Assembly (NCBI GenBank): GCA_023458835.1 | Contig: JAEWWY010000180.1 | Span: 1-10,807 of the forward strand | Length of the DNA stretch: 10,807 bases | DNA from: Bacillota bacterium | GTDB taxonomy: Bacteria; Bacillota; Clostridia; Christensenellales; Aristaeellaceae | Direction: 5' to 3' | In this document: one piece after another, positions 1 through 6,025 of the stretch | Layout: each line of letters starts with the position of its first letter | Numbering within the stretch: position 1 is the first letter of the stretch | Position numbers and translations under genes: made by a program | Notes under the pieces: model-generated | What the model saw: the letters and a program-made list of their open reading frames with translations, nothing else | Databases searched by the model: none | What the model was told of the DNA's origin: nothing

Positions 1-526
1 GCCCTTCCTGCCCGAAGGCTTTGAATCCATTGACAACGACAACGCCAACATCTTTTTCGGCCTGGGCCAGGCCGCCATGCTGATTGACGGATCCTGGCGC
101 TGCGGCCCGCTCAACGACGAATACGACACCGATTGGGGAACCATGGCCTTCCCGGCTCCCCAGGGCAAGGTTCCGGGCATGTGCTTCCACCCCGATATGG
201 GCATCACCGGAAACAAAGCCACAAAGCATCCCGAAGAAGTGAAGGCGTTCCTTGCATGGCTGGCCACGCCCGAAGGCTCCCAGATTACCGCGGACTATCT
301 GCCCGCCGGTTTTTTCCCCATGATCAACGCCCCCATCACCTTCCAGAATGAGCGCGTGACCGACATCCTCTCCCTCAACCAGGGCAAGACGCTGGATGCC
401 CGCTTCGTGTGGCCGAAGCTGATTGATGCCTACTACATACCCATGGTGGAACAGCTCAACGCCATCTGCCGCGGCGAGGCGACGCCCCAGGCCGCCGCCG
501 ATGCCCTTGCCGCCATCAAGCCATAA
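1..526 (+). CDS. Carbohydrate ABC transporter substrate-binding protein, C-terminal part (5' truncated)
   Basis: This is the C-terminal part, about 174 residues, of an extracellular solute-binding protein of the family 1 (SBP_bac_1) type. Such lipoproteins capture a sugar outside the membrane and deliver it to the permease pair. The reading frame is open from base 2 without a start, so the gene begins before the window; the ATG at 77 is an internal methionine. The piece FGLGQAAMLIDGSW is the hinge and ligand-pocket segment usual in this family, where the protein re-enters the N-lobe. It is followed by a GITGNKATKHPEEVKAFLAW segment, typical of the C-lobe helix bundle, and an alanine-rich C-terminal helix. 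The two downstream permease genes in the same direction support the assignment. The lipobox and N-lobe are not visible and the substrate cannot be told. The fold assignment is confident. Confidence 0.9.
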   Translation, partial: PFLPEGFESIDNDNANIFFGLGQAAMLIDGSWRCGPLNDEYDTDWGTMAFPAPQGKVPGMCFHPDMGITGNKATKHPEEVKAFLAWLATPEGSQITADYLPAGFFPMINAPITFQNERVTDILSLNQGKTLDARFVWPKLIDAYYIPMVEQLNAICRGEATPQAAADALAAIKP

Positions 527-534
527 CCCTTCGC

Positions 535-577
535 GCCGGAATCCTGCCTGTCATAGCCGGCAAGCCAGGATTCCGGC
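535..577 (+). other. Perfect 12-bp stem-loop between binding protein and permease genes
   Basis: The arms GCCGGAATCCTG (535-546) and CAGGATTCCGGC (566-577) are exact reverse complements around a 19-nt loop, which contains a small GCCGGC palindrome. The hairpin starts 9 bases after the binding-protein stop and is not followed by a T-run, so it is not a classical full terminator. In sugar ABC operons a hairpin here commonly protects the upstream binding-protein mRNA or causes partial termination, giving more binding protein than permease. That role is inferred. Confidence 0.7.
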
Positions 578-629
578 ATACCACAGGCCTCAAGAGGCGC
601 CCATCCGAACCGGATTGGAGGAAAACCGT

Positions 630-1568
630 ATGATTGCCAGGCAACATTTACCGGCGGGCCGGGGCGGCGGCAGCATCAGCCCCGGCGGCTGGTACTGGAT
701 GCGGTACATTCTGCCGGCGCTTATGGTGTACGGGCTTTTCATGGCCTATCCGCTGGCGGACTCGGTGCGCCTTTCGCTTTATGAAGGCACCACAGGTACG
801 CGGCAATTTGTGGGCCTTGCCAATTATGCGCGGCTGTTTACCGATCCGGTAGTATCCATAAGATTCTGGAACGCGTTCAAAAACACGTGGGTGTTCTTCG
901 CCTTTCATATGCTTGTACAAAATGTGCTGGGCATTCTTTTTGCCGCGATGCTCACCAACCGTACCATGCGGGGCAGGCAATTTTATCAGACGGTCATCTT
1001 CATTCCCTGCACCATCGCGGTTCTGGTCACGGGCTACCTGTTTAAGCTGATGCTCAACCCCATCTGGGCAGGCTCCACGCTCAAGGCTATGGGGCTGGGC
1101 TTCCTGGCGCGGTCCTGGCTGGGCGATACATCCACCGCGCTTCCCATCGTGTCGCTGGTTTCGGTCTGGCAATGGGTGGGCATCCCCACCATGATGTTCG
1201 TGGCCGGCTTTCAAAACATTCCGGATGACCTGATGGAAGCCGCGTCCATTGAAGGGGCCAATTCGCGGCAGCAATTTTTTCGGATCAGGCTGCCGCTCAT
1301 CCTGCCCGTTGTGGGCATGATCGCGATCTTGACGTTCGTATCCAACTTCAACGCCTTTGACGTGGTTTATTCCATGGAAACGGCGGATGGCGCGCCCAAT
1401 TACACCACCGACCTGATCGGCACGCTCTTTTACCGCTACGGCGTCGCGGGCCAGCACCCGGTGGGCATTCCCGAACCAGGCGTAGGCGCGGCCATTTCCA
1501 CAACGGTGTTCGTTATGCTGCTTTGCGGCGTCATCCCAACGCTGAAATTGACGCAGGGGAGGGAATGA
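630..1568 (+). CDS. Carbohydrate ABC transporter permease, MalF/UgpA type
   Basis: This is an inner-membrane subunit of about 312 residues, one of the two permeases of a CUT1-type sugar importer. The ATG at 630 is chosen because TTGGAGGAAAACCGT lies directly before it. The frame is open further back to 423, but that would overlap the binding-protein gene and add a non-membrane, proline/arginine-rich stretch. The first membrane helix (about residues 27-46, ILPALMVYGLFMAYPLADSV) precedes the usual SLYEG and FVGLANYARLF segments. The EAA loop, which docks on the ATPase, is seen at about residues 197-222 as PDDLMEAASIEGANSRQQFF with a following LPLILP. Length and helix pattern are normal for the family. 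The next permease begins 4 nt after the stop, so the two are translated together. The substrate is unknown. Confidence 0.93.
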   Translation: MIARQHLPAGRGGGSISPGGWYWMRYILPALMVYGLFMAYPLADSVRLSLYEGTTGTRQFVGLANYARLFTDPVVSIRFWNAFKNTWVFFAFHMLVQNVLGILFAAMLTNRTMRGRQFYQTVIFIPCTIAVLVTGYLFKLMLNPIWAGSTLKAMGLGFLARSWLGDTSTALPIVSLVSVWQWVGIPTMMFVAGFQNIPDDLMEAASIEGANSRQQFFRIRLPLILPVVGMIAILTFVSNFNAFDVVYSMETADGAPNYTTDLIGTLFYRYGVAGQHPVGIPEPGVGAAISTTVFVMLLCGVIPTLKLTQGRE

Positions 1569-1572
1569 AGGC

Positions 1573-2424
1573 GTGAAAAAGGAACGGAAGTATCGGTCCA
1601 TGCGCATCGCCGGCCTGCATATCCCCTCCCACATCCTGCTGCTCCTCTGGTCGCTGATCGTTTTGTTCCCCCTGTGGATACTGCTCATCAACACCCTGAA
1701 AACAAAGAAAGAAATATATAGCAATCCATTTGGCACCCCGGGCGCATGGACGCTTGAAAATTACCGGTCCGTCATCGCCGACAGCAACTTCTTCCATTAT
1801 TTCCGCAACAGCTTATTGGTTGTGGCCGTTTCGCTGACGCTGATCCTGCTGCTGGGCTCGCTTTGCGCCTATGCCCTGGCGCACTGGCGGACGAAGGCAT
1901 CCGGGGCGATTTACTTTGCCGTCATCATCGGCATGATGCTGCCGATCAAGATCGCCACCATCCGCCTCCTTGAAATGATGAAGGCGCTCGGCCTGCTCAA
2001 CTCCCTGTGGAGCCTGTTTCCCGTTTACACCGCCATGGGCATCCCCACTGCGGTCTTCATATTAACAGCCTTCATACGCGGGCTTCCCGGGGAATTGTAC
2101 GAAGCCGGATACACGGACGGGGCAAACCGCTTCAAAATCTATTGGTCGATCGTGCTGCCGCTGATTCGCCCCGCCATCGCCACGGTGGCCATCTATAATC
2201 TTGTTCCCATCTGGAACGACCTGTGGTTCCCCCTGATCTTCATCAACAAAGAAAGCCAGAAGACCGTGCTTCTGGCCGTGACCAAGCTGCAGGGCCAGTA
2301 CACCACGGATTGGCCCAAGCTCCTTGCCATATTATCGCTTTCCGCGCTGCCGGTGATCGTCCTGTACCTGACCATGTCCAAGCAATTTATCCGCGGCCTG
2401 ACCGCAGGGGCCGTGAAGGGATAA
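1573..2424 (+). CDS. Carbohydrate ABC transporter permease, MalG/UgpE type
   Basis: This is the second permease subunit, 283 residues, partner of the gene just before it. It starts with GTG at 1573, about 10 nt after the purine-rich ribosome site GGGGAGGG; an in-frame ATG at 1600 has no good site. The first helix (about residues 17-38, SHILLLLWSLIVLFPLWILL) is followed by a short outer segment, KTKKEIYSNPFGTPGAWTLE, where the MalG family carries its periplasmic start. The EAA loop lies at about residues 170-196 as LPGELYEAGYTDGANRFKIY with a following VLPLIRP. The C-terminus SKQFIRGLTAGAVKG is the standard ending of this family, whose tail contacts the ATPase. No ATPase gene follows; the unit ends in hairpins. 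The substrate is unknown. Confidence 0.94.
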   Translation: MKKERKYRSMRIAGLHIPSHILLLLWSLIVLFPLWILLINTLKTKKEIYSNPFGTPGAWTLENYRSVIADSNFFHYFRNSLLVVAVSLTLILLLGSLCAYALAHWRTKASGAIYFAVIIGMMLPIKIATIRLLEMMKALGLLNSLWSLFPVYTAMGIPTAVFILTAFIRGLPGELYEAGYTDGANRFKIYWSIVLPLIRPAIATVAIYNLVPIWNDLWFPLIFINKESQKTVLLAVTKLQGQYTTDWPKLLAILSLSALPVIVLYLTMSKQFIRGLTAGAVKG

Positions 2425-2459
2425 ATAACCATTTACCGGCCTAGCCGGGGATGATTATT
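2424..2459 (+). other. Imperfect stem-loop immediately after the permease stop codon
   Basis: The outer arms AATAACCAT (2424-2432) and ATGATTATT (2451-2459) pair in 8 of 9 positions, and the inner arms CCGGC (2436-2440) and GCCGG (2444-2448) pair around a CTA loop. There is no T-run. It may act as a 3' RNA-stabilising structure or assist the terminator just downstream. Confidence 0.45.
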
Positions 2460-2488
2460 CGCCACGCGTGCAAGGACAAGCTTCAAAA

Positions 2489-2514
2489 GCGCCCCGGCAG
2501 CCGGGGCGCCATTT
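2489..2514 (+). terminator. GC-rich hairpin terminator of the first ABC operon
   Basis: GCGCCCCGG (2489-2497) and CCGGGGCGC (2501-2509) form a perfect 9-bp stem with a CAG loop, preceded by AAAA and followed by CATTTGTGTT. The T-tract is short and broken, so termination could be incomplete. Its place, 65 bases after the last permease and before the sigma leader, fits a terminator. Confidence 0.65.
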
Positions 2515-2554
2515 GTGTTGCGCGCATTCACAACACAATAAAAAATGTTGTGAA
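2513..2554 (+). promoter_or_regulatory. Overlapping, mutually exclusive inverted repeats in the sigma-factor leader
   Basis: Two inverted repeats share their middle arm. TTGTGTTG (2513-2520) pairs with CAACACAA (2531-2538) over 10 nt. TTCACAACA (2527-2535) pairs with TGTTGTGAA (2546-2554) over another 10 nt. As DNA they present three copies of a TGTTGTG/CACAACA core about one to two helical turns apart, as operators do. As RNA they would form alternative hairpins. They lie upstream of the candidate promoter, so an operator or activator site is likelier than an attenuator, but this is inference. Confidence 0.5.
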
Positions 2555-2571
2555 AATAAATCATCCAGGGG

Positions 2572-2602
2572 TTGGCAAAAAAGAGGGTTTCACTCGTCTA
2601 AT
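2572..2602 (+). promoter_or_regulatory. Candidate promoter of the sigma/anti-sigma unit with ECF-like -10 CGTCTAAT
   Basis: CGTCTAAT (2595-2602) resembles the -10 element of promoters read by ECF sigma factors of the Bacillus SigW/SigV class, which often control their own genes. The matching upstream position carries TTGGCA (2572-2577), which does not fit the usual ECF -35 (TGAAAC-like). It could instead be read as a weak sigma-A pair, TTGGCA and TCTAAT with a 19-nt spacer. If used, the mRNA would begin close to 2606, directly before the ribosome site, leaving almost no leader. Confidence 0.4.
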
Positions 2603-2613
2603 CCGTGTAGGAG

Positions 2614-3147
2614 GTGGCGAAACTGAACAATGCTTTGGTACCGGGCAAGGTTCAAGAAGCCAAATTGGAGGCATGGATCGCACGCTATGGCGATGCCGTT
2701 TTGCGCACCTGCTTTATGTACCTGAAAGACATGGCGCTGGCCGAGGATGCCATGCAGGATACCTTTATCAAGGTCTGGCACGGCATGGGCAAGTTTGAGG
2801 GGCGCAATGACAGCTCCGAGAAAACGTGGATACTGCGCATCGCCATCAACACCTGCAAGGACTACCGGCGCACAGCCTGGTTCAGGCATGTGGATCTGTC
2901 CAAGGCGCTGGAGGACCTTCCCCCTGCCCTCCGGGCTGTAGCCGATGAATCCCGCGCCATGTTCCTGGATGTGATGCGCCTTCCCGCAACGCTCAAGCAG
3001 GTGGTCCTTCTTTACCACTTTCATGACATGACCCTGGCTGAAACGGCGCAGGTGCTTCGCATAGGCCGGTCCACCGTTGCGCACAGGCTGCGCAAGGCAT
3101 ACGCGCTGCTTCGCTTTACGCCGGAAAGGAGCGATGGTGATGAATAA
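2614..3147 (+). CDS. RNA polymerase sigma-70 factor, ECF subfamily
   Basis: This is a 177-residue ECF sigma factor that redirects RNA polymerase to a small regulon in response to an envelope signal. It has only the two domains usual for the class. Region 2 spans about residues 25-87, with AEDAMQDTFIKVW (core binding and -10 recognition) and TWILRIAINTCKDYRR. After a short linker, region 4 spans about residues 119-167, with LKQVVLLYHFHDMTLAETA and the helix-turn-helix IGRSTVAHRLRKAYALL for the -35 element. The start is uncertain: the GTG at 2614 lies inside a near-perfect ribosome site, AGGAGGTG (2609-2616). That site would best serve a CTG at 2623, 8 nt away, or a TTG at 2635, costing 3 or 7 residues. 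The gene is overlapped by 8 nt by the next one, the usual arrangement for a sigma factor and its regulator. Confidence 0.93.
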   Translation: MAKLNNALVPGKVQEAKLEAWIARYGDAVLRTCFMYLKDMALAEDAMQDTFIKVWHGMGKFEGRNDSSEKTWILRIAINTCKDYRRTAWFRHVDLSKALEDLPPALRAVADESRAMFLDVMRLPATLKQVVLLYHFHDMTLAETAQVLRIGRSTVAHRLRKAYALLRFTPERSDGDE

Positions 3148-4480
3148 AAACGACAGCATCAGGGAAGCTCTCGCCGACAACCTTTCCGGACTGTATCTTT
3201 CGGCGGATATGCACGCATCACTTTTACATGAAATAACAGGAGGGAAGAAAATGAAACGAAAGCTGACCGTAGGCCTGATATGCCTGATCATACTGCTGCT
3301 TGTGACGGCCGCCGCGCTGGCGGTAACCGCCGTGCAGACGTGGCTGAACAGCGTATCGCAAATGCAGGTGGACGGCATCTTTTTCAGATGGGACCTTTCG
3401 GATAAGCTGCGCTTTGTGGAGGCGCTCAAGGATGCCGGCTACGCGGTGGACGAAGCTTTGTATGAAACCCTGGCCAATACTGCATTGGATGATAAAAAAA
3501 GGGAAGCCGCGGCCGATCAGATCGTGGATGCCTGCTATGGCGACGCGATGCGGGAGCAAGCCAAAGACTGGATACAGACCCCCGCTACCATGGTAGGCAT
3601 GGCGCCCGACCCCGTGATCATTTTCCGGGAAGCGTACTATGCGGAGCATCCCAATGCCACGGAGCAGGAGTACATAGACGCGCTGGCTTACTGGATCCGC
3701 GATACCGCCAGGCGGCTCGAGGCGGAACAGGAAGCCTTGGGACTGACACAAAAGCCGCAAATTGACGAAGCGTACGCTATTTCCTGCGTCAAGACCCTGA
3801 TGACGGAGGTTCTTAGCTGGTCCCAGACGGCGGCGGACCATGCCGATATCCGCGCTGCGTTTGACAAAAAGTATGAGGCGTGGGTATGCACGGGCAGCGT
3901 AACCAAGGAAAGCCTCGCCGACAGCTTTGAACCCATCACCAGCAGCGAATATGTCGGCGATCTGGGGGATGCGTATGAAACCCGCCTGGTGGTTGACAAA
4001 AACGGACGCGTCTGGGGTCATGCCACCCTGGAGGAATATATTGCGCAGGCGGTAAAAGAACCCATCTGGAACTATACAGGCGCCCAATGTGAAAAAATCG
4101 CCCTGCATGGCGTGATGAGTCTGTTTGGGCTCAGCGCCGAACAGGCGGACCGCTATTTCCTGATTTCCGAACATCAATATACGGATAAAGATCAAAACGC
4201 TGTTCTATCGGTGCTTTTCAAGGAGCACAGCAACGGCACAGACAGCCAGTGGACGTATGCGGCCATTGTCAACGCCGGCACGGGAGAACTGATTGACTGC
4301 TTCAACGCCAAAATGCTGTGGGAGCGGCTGCCGCATTTGGCGGCGGCCTACCCCAAAATGACGGAGGAAGAAAAGCAGCGTGCCATGGCGTGGTACACAG
4401 GCAGATATGGCCCCGAAGGCGGCTATACGGGGTGGCCCGAGGAACGCAAGGCGCAATGGGACGCGCTGTTTGGGCAATAG
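3140..4480 (+). CDS. One-pass membrane protein, probable anti-sigma/sensor partner of the ECF factor
   Basis: This protein of 446 residues has no family I can name with confidence. Its ATG at 3140 overlaps the sigma gene's last 8 bases, and the AAAGGAG before it is 8 nt from that ATG, against 2 nt for the ATG at 3134. Residues 1-40 form a charged cytoplasmic segment (IREALADNLSGLYLSADMHA then KKMKRK), about 41-62 one membrane helix (LTVGLICLIILLLVTAAALA), and the rest an outer domain of about 385 residues. That domain is rich in acidic helices and has five cysteines. Near residues 316-390 it has a stretch ending YAAIVNAGTGELIDCFNAK, which resembles the strand pair of PepSY-like modules. Coupling to a sigma gene plus this topology suggests that it binds the sigma factor inside and senses something outside. 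No zinc-binding (ZAS) motif is seen. The role is inference; the topology is clear. Confidence 0.8.
   Translation: MNKNDSIREALADNLSGLYLSADMHASLLHEITGGKKMKRKLTVGLICLIILLLVTAAALAVTAVQTWLNSVSQMQVDGIFFRWDLSDKLRFVEALKDAGYAVDEALYETLANTALDDKKREAAADQIVDACYGDAMREQAKDWIQTPATMVGMAPDPVIIFREAYYAEHPNATEQEYIDALAYWIRDTARRLEAEQEALGLTQKPQIDEAYAISCVKTLMTEVLSWSQTAADHADIRAAFDKKYEAWVCTGSVTKESLADSFEPITSSEYVGDLGDAYETRLVVDKNGRVWGHATLEEYIAQAVKEPIWNYTGAQCEKIALHGVMSLFGLSAEQADRYFLISEHQYTDKDQNAVLSVLFKEHSNGTDSQWTYAAIVNAGTGELIDCFNAKMLWERLPHLAAAYPKMTEEEKQRAMAWYTGRYGPEGGYTGWPEERKAQWDALFGQ
3239..3253 (+). promoter_or_regulatory. Internal ribosome site and in-frame ATG inside the membrane-protein gene
   Basis: GGAGGG (3239-3244) lies 6 nt before an in-frame ATG at 3251, which is methionine 38 of the membrane protein. 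By sequence it is a better ribosome site than the one at the gene's own start. Initiation here would give a protein beginning MKRKLTVGLICLIILLL, like a signal peptide or membrane anchor, without the cytoplasmic segment. The bases also encode Thr-Gly-Gly-Lys-Lys, so chance is possible. Confidence 0.4.
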
Positions 4481-4528
4481 GCAAATGAGACAAAAAGGGG
4501 CTGCCCCGGGATGGAACTGTTTTTCTTG

Positions 4529-4569
4529 CTTGGGGGGAGGCGGCGCTGCATGCGCCGCCTCCCCCCAAG
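4529..4569. terminator. 18-bp perfect GC-rich hairpin in the convergent gap
   Basis: Arms 4529-4546 and 4552-4569 are exact complements (CTTGGGGGGAGGCGGCGC and its reverse complement) with a 5-nt TGCAT loop. It lies between the membrane-protein gene (ends 4480) and the convergent transporter gene (ends 4645), so it can serve both strands. Neither side has a proper T-run after the stem, so it may be a factor-assisted terminator, a transcription barrier or a dispersed palindromic repeat. The rest of 4481-4644 shows only a GGGG-CTG-CCCC mini-hairpin (about 4497-4507) and a weak TCCGG/CCGGA pair near 4583-4600. Confidence 0.6.
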
Positions 4570-4644
4570 GCTTTCCGGCGCCTTCCGGTTGATGGCCGGA
4601 TGCCGCAGCGTGATGATGAGGTTTTCCTGCACCTGATCTGTTTG

Positions 4645-5976
4645 TTATGGATTTTCAGGCATCTCATTTTGCGCAGCATCCCCGAAGCGCACCAACCGGG
4701 ACACTGCAAAGGAGATCATCATCAGAAAGAAGGGAAAGACCACCATCATGAACCTTGCTGCATCACCAGGCTGCGGACCCGGCTCCACGCTGGACTGGTA
4801 GCCGAACCACCATCCCAGCAGCGCGAAAACCCCGCTTCTGATCAAACCGGAAAGGCGCGTAACAAAGCTGATGGCGGCAAAGAACGTAGCCTCGCGCCGG
4901 ACGCCGCTGAGGCGGGCATCCTCCTCGATCAGTTCGCTGTTGATCATGTCCAGGTTGGCGGTCACTCCCGCGATGCCGATGCCTGCCAGTATGCCGGCAA
5001 TGGAGGCAAACACGATCTCCTTGGCAAAGTACATGATGCCAAGCGCCAGCGCCAGCCACAAAAGCGCCAGGCGCCACACTTTCAGCGTGCCCAGGCGGTT
5101 GATGAGCCTGTACCAAAGGTACATGGAAGGAATCGCCGACACAAACACGCAGGCGGAGAGAATGGTGGCCATGGCATCCGGCTGGCCCAAGGCATACTTG
5201 ATAAAGAAAGGGATGCCCGCCAGCAAGAGCCCGGTGGTGGCATTGTAGAAAAAATGGGAAACCGACACCAGCCAGAAATTGCGGTTGAGCGCCACGGCCT
5301 TGAATGTCTCCATCGCCTTGGGCTGGGGCATCTGGCTGAAATCCTCCCGCTCGCGGCAGCCCAGGAAGGAATACAGCATCATCCCGCCGCCCAGCAACCC
5401 CAGCGCCACCGCCGTCAGCCGGTACCCCATCACCTGGTCGCCTGTGCTCCTGGCCAGCAAGGATACGATGGTGGGTACCAGCGATACGCCGATGATCATG
5501 CCCACCAATTGCAGCGCCTGGCGGATGGCATTGGCACGGTTGCGGGGGCCTGTCTCCCGAAACAGCTCCGGCAGCAGGGAATGGTAATTGACAGAAGCAA
5601 TGGTATTGGCGGTCTCGGTCAGCATCAAAAAGAACGTGTAATAGACAGCCAGCATAAGGCCGTTGCCCAAGGAGGCCGGCGGGCTGAAAAACAGGATGGC
5701 CGCCGCCACGAAGACCGGCGTGCAGGCCACAAGCCAGGGCTTGCGCCGGCCGAAGCGGCTACGGGTGCGGTCGGAAAGAAAGCCGGTGATGGGATCATTG
5801 AAAGCATCCCAGATGGAGAACAACACCGTGGCGATGCCGATGGTGGATAAGGAAAGGCCCAGCTTGTCATTGTAAAGGAAGGTGCCGTAGGAAACATACA
5901 TGTACCCCGTAATCGAAAGGCCGAACATCGCCAGGGCGTAGCGCCACGGGTGGTTGTAGCTGCGCTTGTTCTTCAT
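4645..5976 (-). CDS. GPH-family (MelB-like) sugar:cation symporter
   Basis: This is a 443-residue, multi-helix membrane protein of the glycoside-pentoside-hexuronide:cation symporter family, which couples sugar entry to Na+ or H+. The start is the ATG at 5976, preceded on this strand by GGAGGAGGAAAACC; the frame extends another 24 arginine/lysine-rich residues upstream with no site. The family signature is at residues 57-80: DAFNDPITGFLSDRTRSRFG then RRKPW. D57 and D61 match the cation-site aspartates of MelB, and the RTRSRFGRRKPW loop is the conserved cytoplasmic loop. Length and about 12 hydrophobic segments are normal. It is 49 nt downstream of the PIG-L deacetylase gene, so the two are probably co-transcribed. 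The imported glycoside is unknown. Confidence 0.92.
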   Translation of the reverse strand: MKNKRSYNHPWRYALAMFGLSITGYMYVSYGTFLYNDKLGLSLSTIGIATVLFSIWDAFNDPITGFLSDRTRSRFGRRKPWLVACTPVFVAAAILFFSPPASLGNGLMLAVYYTFFLMLTETANTIASVNYHSLLPELFRETGPRNRANAIRQALQLVGMIIGVSLVPTIVSLLARSTGDQVMGYRLTAVALGLLGGGMMLYSFLGCREREDFSQMPQPKAMETFKAVALNRNFWLVSVSHFFYNATTGLLLAGIPFFIKYALGQPDAMATILSACVFVSAIPSMYLWYRLINRLGTLKVWRLALLWLALALGIMYFAKEIVFASIAGILAGIGIAGVTANLDMINSELIEEDARLSGVRREATFFAAISFVTRLSGLIRSGVFALLGWWFGYQSSVEPGPQPGDAARFMMVVFPFFLMMISFAVSRLVRFGDAAQNEMPENP

Positions 5977-6025
5977 GGTTTTCCTCCTCCGCCTCTTTGA
6001 ACCGGTCAGGCGTCCGCAATCCTTT

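Noticed and set aside
423..629. Long upstream extension of the first permease frame, starting inside the binding-protein gene
   Set aside because: It overlaps the binding-protein coding region, encodes a proline/arginine-rich stretch with no membrane character, and has no ribosome site; the ATG at 630 has an excellent one.
648..1736. Open frame of 362 codons on the minus strand
   Set aside because: It is antisense to both permease genes, rich in Arg/His/Gly, with no domain; typical of a shadow frame in GC-rich coding DNA.
2590..3429. Minus-strand frame of 279 codons across the sigma gene
   Set aside because: It is a shadow of the sigma factor and the start of its partner, both of which have clear protein features and ribosome sites.
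4600..5850. Open frame of 416 codons on the plus strand
   Set aside because: It is antisense to the GPH symporter, has biased His/Gln/Gly/Arg composition and no family motif; the minus-strand protein carries the MelB signature.
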